From positions 1-64,000 of the forward strand of contig JAFVXI010000030.1 of the NCBI GenBank assembly GCA_017501245.1: a DNA stretch of 64,000 nucleotides, written 5' to 3'. Origin of the DNA: Clostridia bacterium (lineage in GTDB: Bacteria > Bacillota > Clostridia > Oscillospirales > CAG-272). Made by a program: the position numbers and the translations under genes. The notes under the pieces are model-generated. The model saw only the letters and a list, made by a program, of their open reading frames with translations. It made no database searches and was not told the origin of the DNA. Each line of letters begins with the position of its first letter. Position 1 is the stretch's first letter. Of this stretch, positions 1 to 6,609 are shown piece by piece.

Positions 1-141
1 ACTTCACTCACGAAGTGAACTTCACTATGGCCGGGGTTCCCCGAAGCGAGCGCAGTCGAGCTTTTGGGGTTCTCGGAGATAACTTCACTTGCCCTAAGGG
101 CAAACTTAGTTAGCGTGATTTGTCCGTTAAGGACATCACGC
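1..141. repeat. Hairpin array with ACTTCAC linkers
   Basis: Short palindromes are separated by the linker ACTTCAC. The clear stems are TTCACT-cacga-AGTGAA (3-19), TTGCCC-taa-GGGCAA (89-103), and an 11-bp stem with one bulged base at 113-141 (GCGTGA with TCACGC, TGTCC with GGACA, loop gttaa). The linker occurs around 1-7, 20-25 and 82-88. The layout matches the GATGATATAC and ATATCGC arrays elsewhere in the window, with a different linker. The array continues off the left edge. I see no credible protein gene anywhere between 1 and 1146; the open frame at 199-534 has no ribosome binding site and its product is low-complexity. Confidence 0.7.
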
Positions 142-153
142 CGCGCCTCCTAC

Positions 154-221
154 CCATAAAAAAACAAACACACAAAAGCGTGTTTCCTTCTCGCGCGTAT
201 GCGCCAACATAGAATACATAC
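154..221. repeat. 68-bp dispersed direct repeat, copy 1
   Basis: This stretch matches 563-630 with only a few mismatches. It contains an AAAGCGTG segment, TCTCGCGCGTATGCGC (itself partly palindromic) and ends in AACATAGAATACATAC. Both copies are followed by a T-rich stretch rich in TTATCTATC. Between the copies (308-322 and 370-386) lie two palindromes of the form CGCCAA-t-TTGGCG. No coding potential is apparent, and the function is unknown. Confidence 0.75.
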
Positions 222-393
222 AAAAGACAATATATCTTTTTTATCTCTTTATATAATATCTTATCTATCTTATCTATCTATTTGTCAGACACGCTGTCGT
301 CCTCGCACGCCAATTTGGCGTAGTCCGAGTACAAAGTGTCATTTCTCTATGGCGTATAACCACGCCAATTTGGCGTGTAGAGAAGACAATTTG

Positions 394-436
394 TCTCACT
401 GTCGAAAACTCTCAACACATAGTCCAAGCGTGACAG
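394..436. repeat. 43-bp direct repeat, copy 1
   Basis: A 43-bp segment starting TCTCACTGTCGAAAACTCTC matches 804-846 with one C/T difference. Immediately upstream of each copy is a palindrome, but the two palindromes differ completely: AGACAA-t-TTGTCT at 384-396 here and GAGAAA-tct-TTTCTC at 793-807 at the other copy. The context is conserved while the stem has been replaced and base pairing kept. Confidence 0.75.
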
Positions 437-562
437 CTTGCTGTGTCGATCGCCACATTACCCAAGCAAAACGAAGCCAACTCCGCTCCTACGTCCGCTT
501 GCACCCTCGCCCGAATATACAGATCAAAAGCTAAGCTTACTCCACGCCCGCTCTGCCGCCCA

Positions 563-630
563 CCATTAAAAAACAAACCGTCAAAAGCGTGTTTCCTTCT
601 CGCGCGTATGCGCTAACATAGAATACATAC
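563..630. repeat. 68-bp dispersed direct repeat, copy 2
   Basis: Second copy of the 154-221 repeat, differing at a handful of positions (for example GCGCTAACAT in place of GCGCCAACAT). It is followed by another TTATCTATC-rich stretch, so the duplicated unit probably extends beyond 68 bp in diverged form. Confidence 0.75.
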
Positions 631-803
631 TTTATAGCTATTATTTATCTATTCTTACTTATATCTTATCTATCTTTTCTATTATCTTATTGTATGAACT
701 TTTTTCCCGCCGATTTGCCGTGTATTTCCTGAACGAAGGAAATCCTTTCTTACAGCCCATTTCCCATTGTTGACGCTTGCTTTCTTTTTTATGAGAAATC
801 TTT

Positions 804-846
804 TCTCACTGTCGAAAACTCTCAACACATAGTCCAAGTGTGACAG
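804..846. repeat. 43-bp direct repeat, copy 2
   Basis: Second copy of the 394-436 repeat, one mismatch. It is preceded by the palindrome GAGAAA-tct-TTTCTC (793-807), unrelated in sequence to the palindrome at the first copy. Confidence 0.75.
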
Positions 847-900
847 TTTTGCAGGACTGCACGTCCATTCCTGATAAAGCCTGCGTCAAGATCTTAGCCG

Positions 901-1052
901 CCACGACAGGGAAGTGAGGCTTATCTAAGCATATATCGGCGATAGATCCGACAGCAAGCTCGGAGCGCCCACGACAGGGAAGTGAGGCTTGTCTAAGCAT
1001 ATATCGGCGATAGATCCGACAGCAAGCTCGGAGCGCCCACGGCGGGGAAGTG
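901..1052. repeat. 68-bp tandem repeat, 2.2 copies
   Basis: Units begin at 901, 969 and 1037, an exact 68-bp period. Each starts CCACGACAGGGAAGTG and contains ATATATCGGCGATAGATCCG. The third unit breaks off after about 16 bases. The copies differ at one position (CTTATCTAAG against CTTGTCTAAG), so the duplication is recent. No gene is supported here. Confidence 0.85.
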
Positions 1053-1104
1053 TTGCCCTATATGAAGCCATATATCACATCGCCCCATATCCTCGGGGCA
1101 AAGA

Positions 1105-1135
1105 AAAAAGAGCAAGCGGCGCTTGCTCTTTTTGA
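1105..1135 (-). terminator. Rho-independent terminator of the rluD operon
   Basis: The stem AGAGCAAGC with GCTTGCTCT (1110-1129) is closed by a short loop and flanked by A and T runs on both sides. On the minus strand it ends in a run of Ts, 12 bp past the rluD stop codon. The symmetric runs would also allow termination on the plus strand. Confidence 0.85.
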
Positions 1136-1146
1136 TTATTACGTAT

Positions 1147-2085
1147 TTATCTTGCATCCGCCTCGAGAAGCTCGAGAACACGCAGGAAGTTTTCGGGCAG
1201 GTCGCATTCAAAGCTCATGCGCTCGCCGGTTCTCGGGTGCGTCAGGGTGAGGCGCTTGGCGTGGAGCATCTGACCGTCAAAGAGGCTCGGATGCTTGCGC
1301 TCTATCTGCGTTTTTGCCTCGGGGCCGTAGACCTCGTCGCCGAGCAAGGCGTGTCCGAGATAAGACATATGAACTCTGATCTGGTGCGTTCTTCCGGTTT
1401 CAAGCTCCAGCTTAAGATAGCTGATCTGCCCATAGGAGCGGAGCAGCTCGTAGTGCGTTACGGCTTCCTTTGCCGAGTGGCCGTCCTTGATGACAGCCAT
1501 ACGCTTTCTGTCCTTAGGGTGCCTGCCGATAGGGAGATCGACCCTTCCGCTCTCCTCCTTGAAGCCACCCCTCACGATAGCGTGATACTCCCTCACGATG
1601 CCGTGCGTTGAAAGCTCAGCCGAGAGGGCGGCGTGCGCCGCATCGTTCTTTGCCACGACGAGCAGACCCGACGTGTCCTTGTCTATCCTATGCACGATGC
1701 CCGGGCGCATCACGCCGCCTATGCCCGAGAGAGAGCCTCGGCAGTGGTAGAGTAGGGCGTTGACCAGCGTTCCCGAGTAGTTTCCGGGTGCGGGGTGGAC
1801 GACCATGCCCGACGGCTTGTTTATAACTATAATATCCCCATCCTCATAGACCACCTCGAGTGGGATATCCTCGGGGGCAGCCTCGTATTCCGTCGGCTCG
1901 GGCAGATTGACCTCAACCTCATCTCCGGGCGAAACGGCATACTTTTTCTCGACACGCCTCCCACCTACCAGCACGTCGCCCGCCTCGATAAGCTTTGCCG
2001 CCTGAGAGCGGGATAGCTCGCCGACGAGGGCAATATATGCGTCAAGGCGCATGCCCCTCTCGTTGTCAGTGGGGGTCAGGATCAT
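1147..2085 (-). CDS. rluD: RluD-family 23S rRNA pseudouridine synthase
   Basis: This 312-residue protein belongs to the RluA/RluC/RluD family, which converts uridines to pseudouridine in large-subunit rRNA. An S4-type RNA-binding domain covers about residues 12-60. The catalytic core follows, with the signature HRIDKDTSG; the nucleophilic aspartate should be Asp135. The motif NKPSGMVVHPAPG (about 89-101) is also typical. The start codon overlaps the end of lspA by 4 bp, an arrangement found in many Firmicutes where the two genes are co-transcribed and translationally coupled. It is the last gene of the yggS-sepF-yggT-lspA-rluD operon. Family assignment is secure; the exact uridine target (RluD type) is inferred from gene context. 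Confidence 0.95.
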   Translation of the reverse strand: MILTPTDNERGMRLDAYIALVGELSRSQAAKLIEAGDVLVGGRRVEKKYAVSPGDEVEVNLPEPTEYEAAPEDIPLEVVYEDGDIIVINKPSGMVVHPAPGNYSGTLVNALLYHCRGSLSGIGGVMRPGIVHRIDKDTSGLLVVAKNDAAHAALSAELSTHGIVREYHAIVRGGFKEESGRVDLPIGRHPKDRKRMAVIKDGHSAKEAVTHYELLRSYGQISYLKLELETGRTHQIRVHMSYLGHALLGDEVYGPEAKTQIERKHPSLFDGQMLHAKRLTLTHPRTGERMSFECDLPENFLRVLELLEADAR

Positions 2086-2660
2086 TCCTCGTCCTCCTCG
2101 TGCGCACGCTGGGTAGAGCCTGCCTCCTCTGCCGCCCGCCTGGCCTTTTCTTCCTTCGACTCCTTAACGATCTCCAGGATCAGCGCAAGGATCACAAGCC
2201 CCGCACCAACGCAAACGAAGGAATCCGCACCGTTAAAAACGGCAAAGTTTATCAGCCTGAAATCAATGAAGTCGACGACGTAGCCGAGCGCAACTCGGTC
2301 GATCATATTGCCGATGCCGCCCGAAATAATCATAGCTATCGAGATCTCGTAGAGCTTGTTTGATGCGTGGCCGAGATAGAGATAGAGCAGCATAGCCGTA
2401 ATAGCTATGACCGAAAAGCTGTTAAACACCCACGGCGCATCCTTAAGCATGCCAAAGGCGGCGCCCCTGTTCTCAACGTATGTCAGATGCAGCACACCCT
2501 CGATCAAGGGCGTGGTAACCGTCGAGCGCAGGAAGGTAGACGCCAAAAGCTTAGTCACCTGGTCGATGACAATGCCGAGTGCGATAACACCCGTGTAAAA
2601 AATATAGTCGATAAGTCGCCTCTTTTTAAAGGCACGTGACGCAAGATCCTTGAAATTCAT
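2082..2660 (-). CDS. lspA: Lipoprotein signal peptidase II
   Basis: LspA is the membrane aspartyl protease that removes the signal peptide from diacylglyceryl-modified prolipoproteins. The 192-residue product has four predicted membrane segments and both catalytic motifs: GNMIDR (Asp121) and FNGADS (Asp146; FNVADS in many homologues). The conserved ENRGAAFG segment is at about 63-70. After residue 170 there is a charged, Glu/Arg-rich cytoplasmic tail that is longer than in most family members. Its substrates would include the lipoproteins encoded at 14410, 24405, 37778 and 59999. It lies 14 bp after yggT and overlaps rluD. Confidence 0.97.
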   Translation of the reverse strand: MNFKDLASRAFKKRRLIDYIFYTGVIALGIVIDQVTKLLASTFLRSTVTTPLIEGVLHLTYVENRGAAFGMLKDAPWVFNSFSVIAITAMLLYLYLGHASNKLYEISIAMIISGGIGNMIDRVALGYVVDFIDFRLINFAVFNGADSFVCVGAGLVILALILEIVKESKEEKARRAAEEAGSTQRAHEEDEE

Positions 2661-2674
2661 TAGCCTCTCCTCGC

Positions 2675-2953
2675 TTAAATGATGGGTAGAAACATCGGCA
2701 GCAGTATCCCCACGAAGCAGTAAGCCAGCATAAAGGGGATATCTATCGGCGTGTCCTGGGCTACGTTCAGCTTGGCTAAAAGCAGCCTGAAGGGGATGAC
2801 CACCGGCTCCGAGATCATAAGAGCTATGGCGTAAAGCCTCGACTCCGTCACGTCGACGAAGAACTGAAGCAAAACACGCATAAACATCGAGAAGGTGATC
2901 AAGGAGAGCAAAATCTCAACCGATTTCGCTAAAATGTAAAAAACTGTTTCCAA
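2675..2953 (-). CDS. yggT: YggT family membrane protein
   Basis: A 92-residue YggT (YlmG) family protein with two hydrophobic segments separated by a conserved loop ending in SEPVVIPFRLLL. The family is linked to cell division and membrane organisation through its place beside sepF, but its activity is not established. I chose TTG at 2953 as the start because GAAAAGAG lies 8 bp upstream and the resulting length matches the family. The frame stays open upstream through the hairpin array to 3478, but that extension is only translated repeat sequence and is not counted. The gene is separated from sepF by the array, so it depends either on read-through of 23 hairpins or on a promoter inside them. 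Confidence 0.85.
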   Translation of the reverse strand: METVFYILAKSVEILLSLITFSMFMRVLLQFFVDVTESRLYAIALMISEPVVIPFRLLLAKLNVAQDTPIDIPFMLAYCFVGILLPMFLPII

Positions 2954-2991
2954 AATTAACACTCTTTTCGTTTGAGCAGCTTGACCGGATG

Positions 2992-3536
2992 CACGCCGAT
3001 GGCGTGATGATATGCAAAGCTGCCGCTTTGATGAGATACAGCCCTCTGGGCTGATGATATACAACACTTTGTGTTGATGATATACAGCGACAGCCGTCGC
3101 TGATGAGATGCACGCCGATGGTCGTGATGAGATACAGCCCTCGGGGCTGATGATATACAGCGACAGCCGTCGCTGATGAGATGCACGCCGATGGTCGTGA
3201 TGAGATACAGCCCTCGGGGCTGATGATATACAGCGACAGCCGTCGCTGATGAGATACACGACCGATGGTCGCTGATGAGATGCAGCCCTCGGGGCTGATG
3301 ATATACAACACTTAGTGTTGATGATATACAGCGACAGCCGTCGCTGATGAGATGCACGCCGATGGCGTGATGAGATACAGCCCTCGGAGCTGATGATATA
3401 CAGCGACAGCCGTCGCTGATGAGATGCACGCCGATGGCGTGATGAGATACAGCCCTCCGGGCTGATGATATACAACACTTTGTGTTGATGAGATACAGCG
3501 ACAGCCGTCGCTGATGAGATACAGCCCTCGGGGCTG
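2992..3536. repeat. Array of 23 hairpins with GATGATATAC linkers
   Basis: Twenty-three small palindromes are separated by a 10-nt linker, GATGATATAC or its variants GATGAGATAC and GATGAGATGC. The stem types recur: AGCGAC-agcc-GTCGCT, AGCCC-tcg-GGGCT, AACAC-ttt-GTGTT, ACGCC-gat-GGCGT and ACGACC-gat-GGTCGCT. The array fills the whole gap between sepF and yggT and its last hairpin touches the sepF stop codon. There are no unique spacers and no identical long repeats, so it is not a CRISPR. On the minus strand (the sense strand of this operon) all three reading frames are open over 2956-3311. Related arrays lie at 24201-24376 and 43805-43926. Confidence 0.9.
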
Positions 3537-3537
3537 A

Positions 3538-3954
3538 TTATAGATCGGATACGTCGACGCCGGTGTGAGGCGTGATGATGAAGGTGGTCTTTGCTACCTT
3601 CTTGATCTCTCCGTCTGTGCAGTAGGTGACGCCGTTGATAAAGTCGAGCATCCTGCCGACGGTGGGGCGGTCGAGAGCCTCCACGTTAAGCACGACGGTG
3701 CAGCCTGCAAGCAGGCTGTCTGCGACTCCGGCGACGTCTGCGTAGCTCTCGGGTCTGATGACCTTCAGCTCAACGCTCTCGCTCTTAGCCTCGATGGTCG
3801 CCGCGGCGCTCTCGTGCCTCTGCTCCTCGATCTCCTCTCTGGTGATGGAGGGGGTGGTGGGATTTCCCGTGGTCTCTATAAAGGGCTTGAACTCAGCCTC
3901 CTCGGGCTTTGCCTCGTCCTGCCTCTTGAATTTCTTTAAAAGCTCCTCAAACAT
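3538..3954 (-). CDS. sepF: Cell division protein SepF
   Basis: SepF is a cytoplasmic, membrane-associated protein that polymerises and tethers FtsZ at the septum in Gram-positive bacteria. The 138-residue product has the usual N-terminal amphipathic stretch (MFEELLKKFK), a variable charged linker to about residue 58, and the conserved globular domain containing VVLNVEALDRPTVGRMLDFI and a C-terminal FIITP motif. It lies 15 bp after yggS. The homologous operon in many Firmicutes continues directly into ylmG (yggT), but here the hairpin array intervenes. Confidence 0.95.
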   Translation of the reverse strand: MFEELLKKFKRQDEAKPEEAEFKPFIETTGNPTTPSITREEIEEQRHESAAATIEAKSESVELKVIRPESYADVAGVADSLLAGCTVVLNVEALDRPTVGRMLDFINGVTYCTDGEIKKVAKTTFIITPHTGVDVSDL

Positions 3955-3969
3955 CGTCTTATCCCTTTC

Positions 3970-4647
3970 TTACTTAGTAAATAATCTGCGTCCGACTCTC
4001 ACAAGGGTCGAGCCCTCGTCGATCGCCGCCTCAAAGCTGTCTGACATACCCATAGACAGGGTCGGCTCGCCAAAGTAGCCGTATTTTTCGCCTAAATTCT
4101 CATATATGCGTCTGGTCTCTCTGAAGAGGGCGCGAAGCTCCTCGCCCGATGCCTCCGAGGGGCCCATCGTCATGACGCCCGAGACACCGATAGAGGGCAG
4201 GTCCCTCACCCTCTGAAACAGCGCCTCCGCCTCCTCGGGCAAAACTCCGCCCTTGGCTGCCTCGCGCCCCGAGTTTATCTCGATCAGCACGGGGATCCTC
4301 CTGCCGATGGCGGATGCCCGCTTGTCTATCTCCAGCGCCAGCTCGTAGGAGTCGAGCGAATGGATCATAGCGGCGATGGGCGCAATATGGCGCACCTTGT
4401 TTTTTTGCAGGCTGCCGATCTCGTGCATCCTCGCCGTTATCCCCGCCTCGCGAAGCAGAGCCTCGCGGCGCACCAGCTCCTGCGGCCTGTTTTCTCCTAT
4501 ATCGAGCGCACCCAGCCTCGCCAGGGCGATCAGCTCATCGTCGCTTCCGCTCTTAGTCACGGCGACGAGCTTGACGTCTCTGCCGCCCGAGTGAGCGGCT
4601 ATGCGCTCCCTTACCTCCTCGAGGTTTTTTTCTATATATCTATACAT
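3970..4647 (-). CDS. yggS: YggS family pyridoxal-phosphate homeostasis protein
   Basis: A 225-residue member of the YggS/PLPBP (YlmE) family, which binds pyridoxal 5'-phosphate in a TIM-barrel fold and buffers the vitamin B6 pool without known enzymatic activity. The expected cofactor lysine is Lys32 in KLVAVTKSG. GENRPQEL (about 52-59), HEIGSLQKNKVRHI (about 76-89) and the C-terminal SMGMSDSFEAAIDEGSTLVRVG motif region match the family. It is the first gene of the operon, and a TTGATT-18-TATAAT promoter lies 75-105 bp upstream. Genome context beside sepF is common in Firmicutes. Confidence 0.95.
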   Translation of the reverse strand: MYRYIEKNLEEVRERIAAHSGGRDVKLVAVTKSGSDDELIALARLGALDIGENRPQELVRREALLREAGITARMHEIGSLQKNKVRHIAPIAAMIHSLDSYELALEIDKRASAIGRRIPVLIEINSGREAAKGGVLPEEAEALFQRVRDLPSIGVSGVMTMGPSEASGEELRALFRETRRIYENLGEKYGYFGEPTLSMGMSDSFEAAIDEGSTLVRVGRRLFTK

Positions 4648-4721
4648 TTTTCCTGCCTGTTCCGTACCGAGCTTGCAAATTAGTAGAGAAGGGCGCTTCT
4701 TTGCCTTTTTCTCCGATTATA

Positions 4722-4751
4722 ATTATACCAAACCGACCGCCTTGAAATCAA
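4722..4751 (-). promoter_or_regulatory. Probable sigma-A promoter for the yggS operon
   Basis: On the minus strand the hexamers are TTGATT (4746-4751) and TATAAT (4722-4727), with 18 bp between them. A second TATAAT overlaps at 4716-4721. It lies about 75 bp upstream of the yggS start. Confidence 0.55.
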
Positions 4752-4825
4752 TACCTTTTCGGAGAAAGAGGTAAAATTTTTATTTTATTTTAAAATTTAC
4801 ACGCACGGCACACGCACGTTATACC

Positions 4826-4854
4826 TTGACAAAGTATATATAATAAGTTATAAT
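4826..4854 (+). promoter_or_regulatory. Consensus sigma-A promoter
   Basis: TTGACA (4826-4831) and TATAAT (4849-4854) are separated by exactly 17 bp, a perfect consensus. It is oriented towards the envelope protein at 5027 and leaves a 5' leader of about 165 nt. The 380-bp divergent region 4648-5026 holds no gene. Confidence 0.85.
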
Positions 4855-5026
4855 ATAGTCTGTATAACCTCGCTCATTTTTACGCCCGAGAGGGCGGGAG
4901 CGATCTCGGCCGGTAGTATAAGCGTTAAAGCACGCCGTGCCGCAGGCTATCTAGCACTTTTTTGCCTTTGCCGACACAAAAGGCTGGGAAGTGAATAAAA
5001 CGAAAGCACCGAAGGGAGGAGCGACG

Positions 5027-6133
5027 ATGGGAGCCGTAACGCTCAAAGTAAAAATAGTTATCATAATTATCACCGCATCTATCCTGCTTTCGGTGGGCGG
5101 CATCGGCATCGGCGTCGCCGTCAGCGACTCTCTTAGAAGAGCGGAGACCGAGCGCATTTTTACAGAGGCAGCACCCCTCGAGCTTGAAAGGCAGAGGCTC
5201 GAGCGTGAGATAAAGAGCTTCAACCGGCTGATAGAGGAGCCCATCCCCGGCGGCGCAACGCTCACCGTCGTTGCAACCAACCTACGCGAGGAGGTCTACA
5301 CCGAGCTGTTTGCCATCCTCGAGGAGGCGTCGGATAGACTGCTCCACCCCGAGGAAGAGGAGGGCGACGAGCCCACGGAGCAGCCCGATCAGCCCGAGGA
5401 CGGCGAGCCCGAGCAGCGCCCCTTCGTCGGCACGCTGGTTATCTCTCCCTCACAGCTCCCGGGCACCGAGGGCAATATAACCCGTGAGCAGTTTGACGAG
5501 ATGCTGGAGGCGGGCTGGACGACGGCTCTCTCTGTCAGCTCGGCTCAGATCTATAGCCTTGATAGCTATCTTTCGACGGCTTACAGCCGCTTCACGGCGC
5601 TCGGCATAGAAATGCCAAAGACGGCGTATTTCGGCGACGCCTCCTACTCCGAGGAATGCGACGAGACGCTTAAGCGCTACGGCATAAGCACGGTAATGCA
5701 CACGAACTACGAGGACTACGAGATAGTAACCAACGATGCCTCCTCTGATATGTGGCGTGTCACCGCCATCGGCTGGAGCGGCGTCAAGGGCAGTATAACC
5801 TCCGCAACCGACACCTACGATATGCTTCTCGTCAAGCGTGGCGCAGTCGCCTTCACGCTCGAGATCTGGTATGACAACCGTTTAAACGCATCGCACTACG
5901 TCCCGGTAGACTCGACCTCGTCCTTTACGAATATGATAAACATCTTCGGCGAGAAGGTCGCATCGGGCGACCTCTTCATCCAGGATGCCCCCTCGGGCAA
6001 GGAGCAGTACGCCGCCTATCTTGAGCAGTACGACTTCGCCACCGAAAAGTATGAGCCGCAGCTCAATGCTATGCTCGACAGGCTCGCCGAAATAAAGGCG
6101 GAGCTTGACAGGATATATAACAGACACAGATAA
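5027..6133 (+). CDS. Membrane-anchored protein with degenerate polysaccharide-deacetylase-like domain
   Basis: I do not recognise a named family with certainty. The 368-residue product starts at the ATG 6 bp after GGGAGGA; an upstream GTG at 4991 lacks comparable spacing. Residues 8-32 form one membrane anchor, followed by a Glu/Arg-rich coiled coil (about 35-65), a Pro/Glu-rich spacer (about 105-130), then a globular domain. That domain resembles a NodB-type deacetylase: LVISPSQLP, ITREQFDEMLEAGWTTALS and a later YGIST strand. The Asp-Asp/His-x3-His zinc ligands of active deacetylases are not visible, so it may be a binding rather than a catalytic domain. A second coiled coil closes the protein. 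The inferred location is the outer face of the membrane. Confidence 0.6.
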   Translation: MGAVTLKVKIVIIIITASILLSVGGIGIGVAVSDSLRRAETERIFTEAAPLELERQRLEREIKSFNRLIEEPIPGGATLTVVATNLREEVYTELFAILEEASDRLLHPEEEEGDEPTEQPDQPEDGEPEQRPFVGTLVISPSQLPGTEGNITREQFDEMLEAGWTTALSVSSAQIYSLDSYLSTAYSRFTALGIEMPKTAYFGDASYSEECDETLKRYGISTVMHTNYEDYEIVTNDASSDMWRVTAIGWSGVKGSITSATDTYDMLLVKRGAVAFTLEIWYDNRLNASHYVPVDSTSSFTNMINIFGEKVASGDLFIQDAPSGKEQYAAYLEQYDFATEKYEPQLNAMLDRLAEIKAELDRIYNRHR

Positions 6134-6189
6134 GCACCGATCCGATTTAGCAAACTAAAGCTTACATTTTCCCACTATGGAGATAAAAT

Positions 6190-6609
6190 ATGCACGACAA
6201 AATACTTGCGGCGCATCTTCCGTCGGTCATGGCTCTTGCCTATCTCGGTGATGCGAGGCATTCGCTATACGTCAGAGATATGCTGGTGAGGGAGGGTCTA
6301 TCCAAGTCCCGTGACCTCAACCGAGAGTCGCTCGAATACGTCACGGCGCCGAGGCAGGCAGAGGCCTTTCGGAGGATCGAGGATATGCTCGAGCCCGACG
6401 AGCGTGACGTCTATCGCAGGGCGGCAAATTCCACGCACTTAAACCGACCAAAATCCGCCACGGGTCAGGACTACCGCTCGGCAACAGGCTTTGAGGCGGT
6501 CATAGGAATGTTATATTACCTCGGCGACGAGGAAAGAATAAAGGAGCTGCTTAGTGCGGCCTACGCTGAGGAGAGCGTGAAAGGAGTAGACAATGATACA
6601 GAGAATTAA
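6190..6609 (+). CDS. mrnC: Mini-ribonuclease 3
   Basis: Mini-III is a dimeric RNase III-type endonuclease without a dsRNA-binding domain that matures 23S rRNA in Gram-positive bacteria. The 139-residue product has the first metal-binding motif in LAYLGDARHS (Asp21) and the second in YRSATGFEAVIGMLYYLGD. The segment after Asp21 is usually AVYE; here it is ARHS, which is unusual and deserves a check for activity. The start has GGAGAT a few bases upstream. The end overlaps hisS by 17 bp, so translation is probably coupled. Confidence 0.9.
   Translation: MHDKILAAHLPSVMALAYLGDARHSLYVRDMLVREGLSKSRDLNRESLEYVTAPRQAEAFRRIEDMLEPDERDVYRRAANSTHLNRPKSATGQDYRSATGFEAVIGMLYYLGDEERIKELLSAAYAEESVKGVDNDTEN

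Noticed and set aside
199-534. A 111-codon open frame in the left repeat region
   Set aside because: No ribosome binding site, low-complexity product, and it crosses repeats and palindromes.
2954-3478. N-terminal extension of YggT through the hairpin array
   Set aside because: It is only translated repeat sequence (LYIISPEGCISS-type) and all three frames are open there; the TTG at 2953 gives a normal-length YggT with a ribosome binding site.
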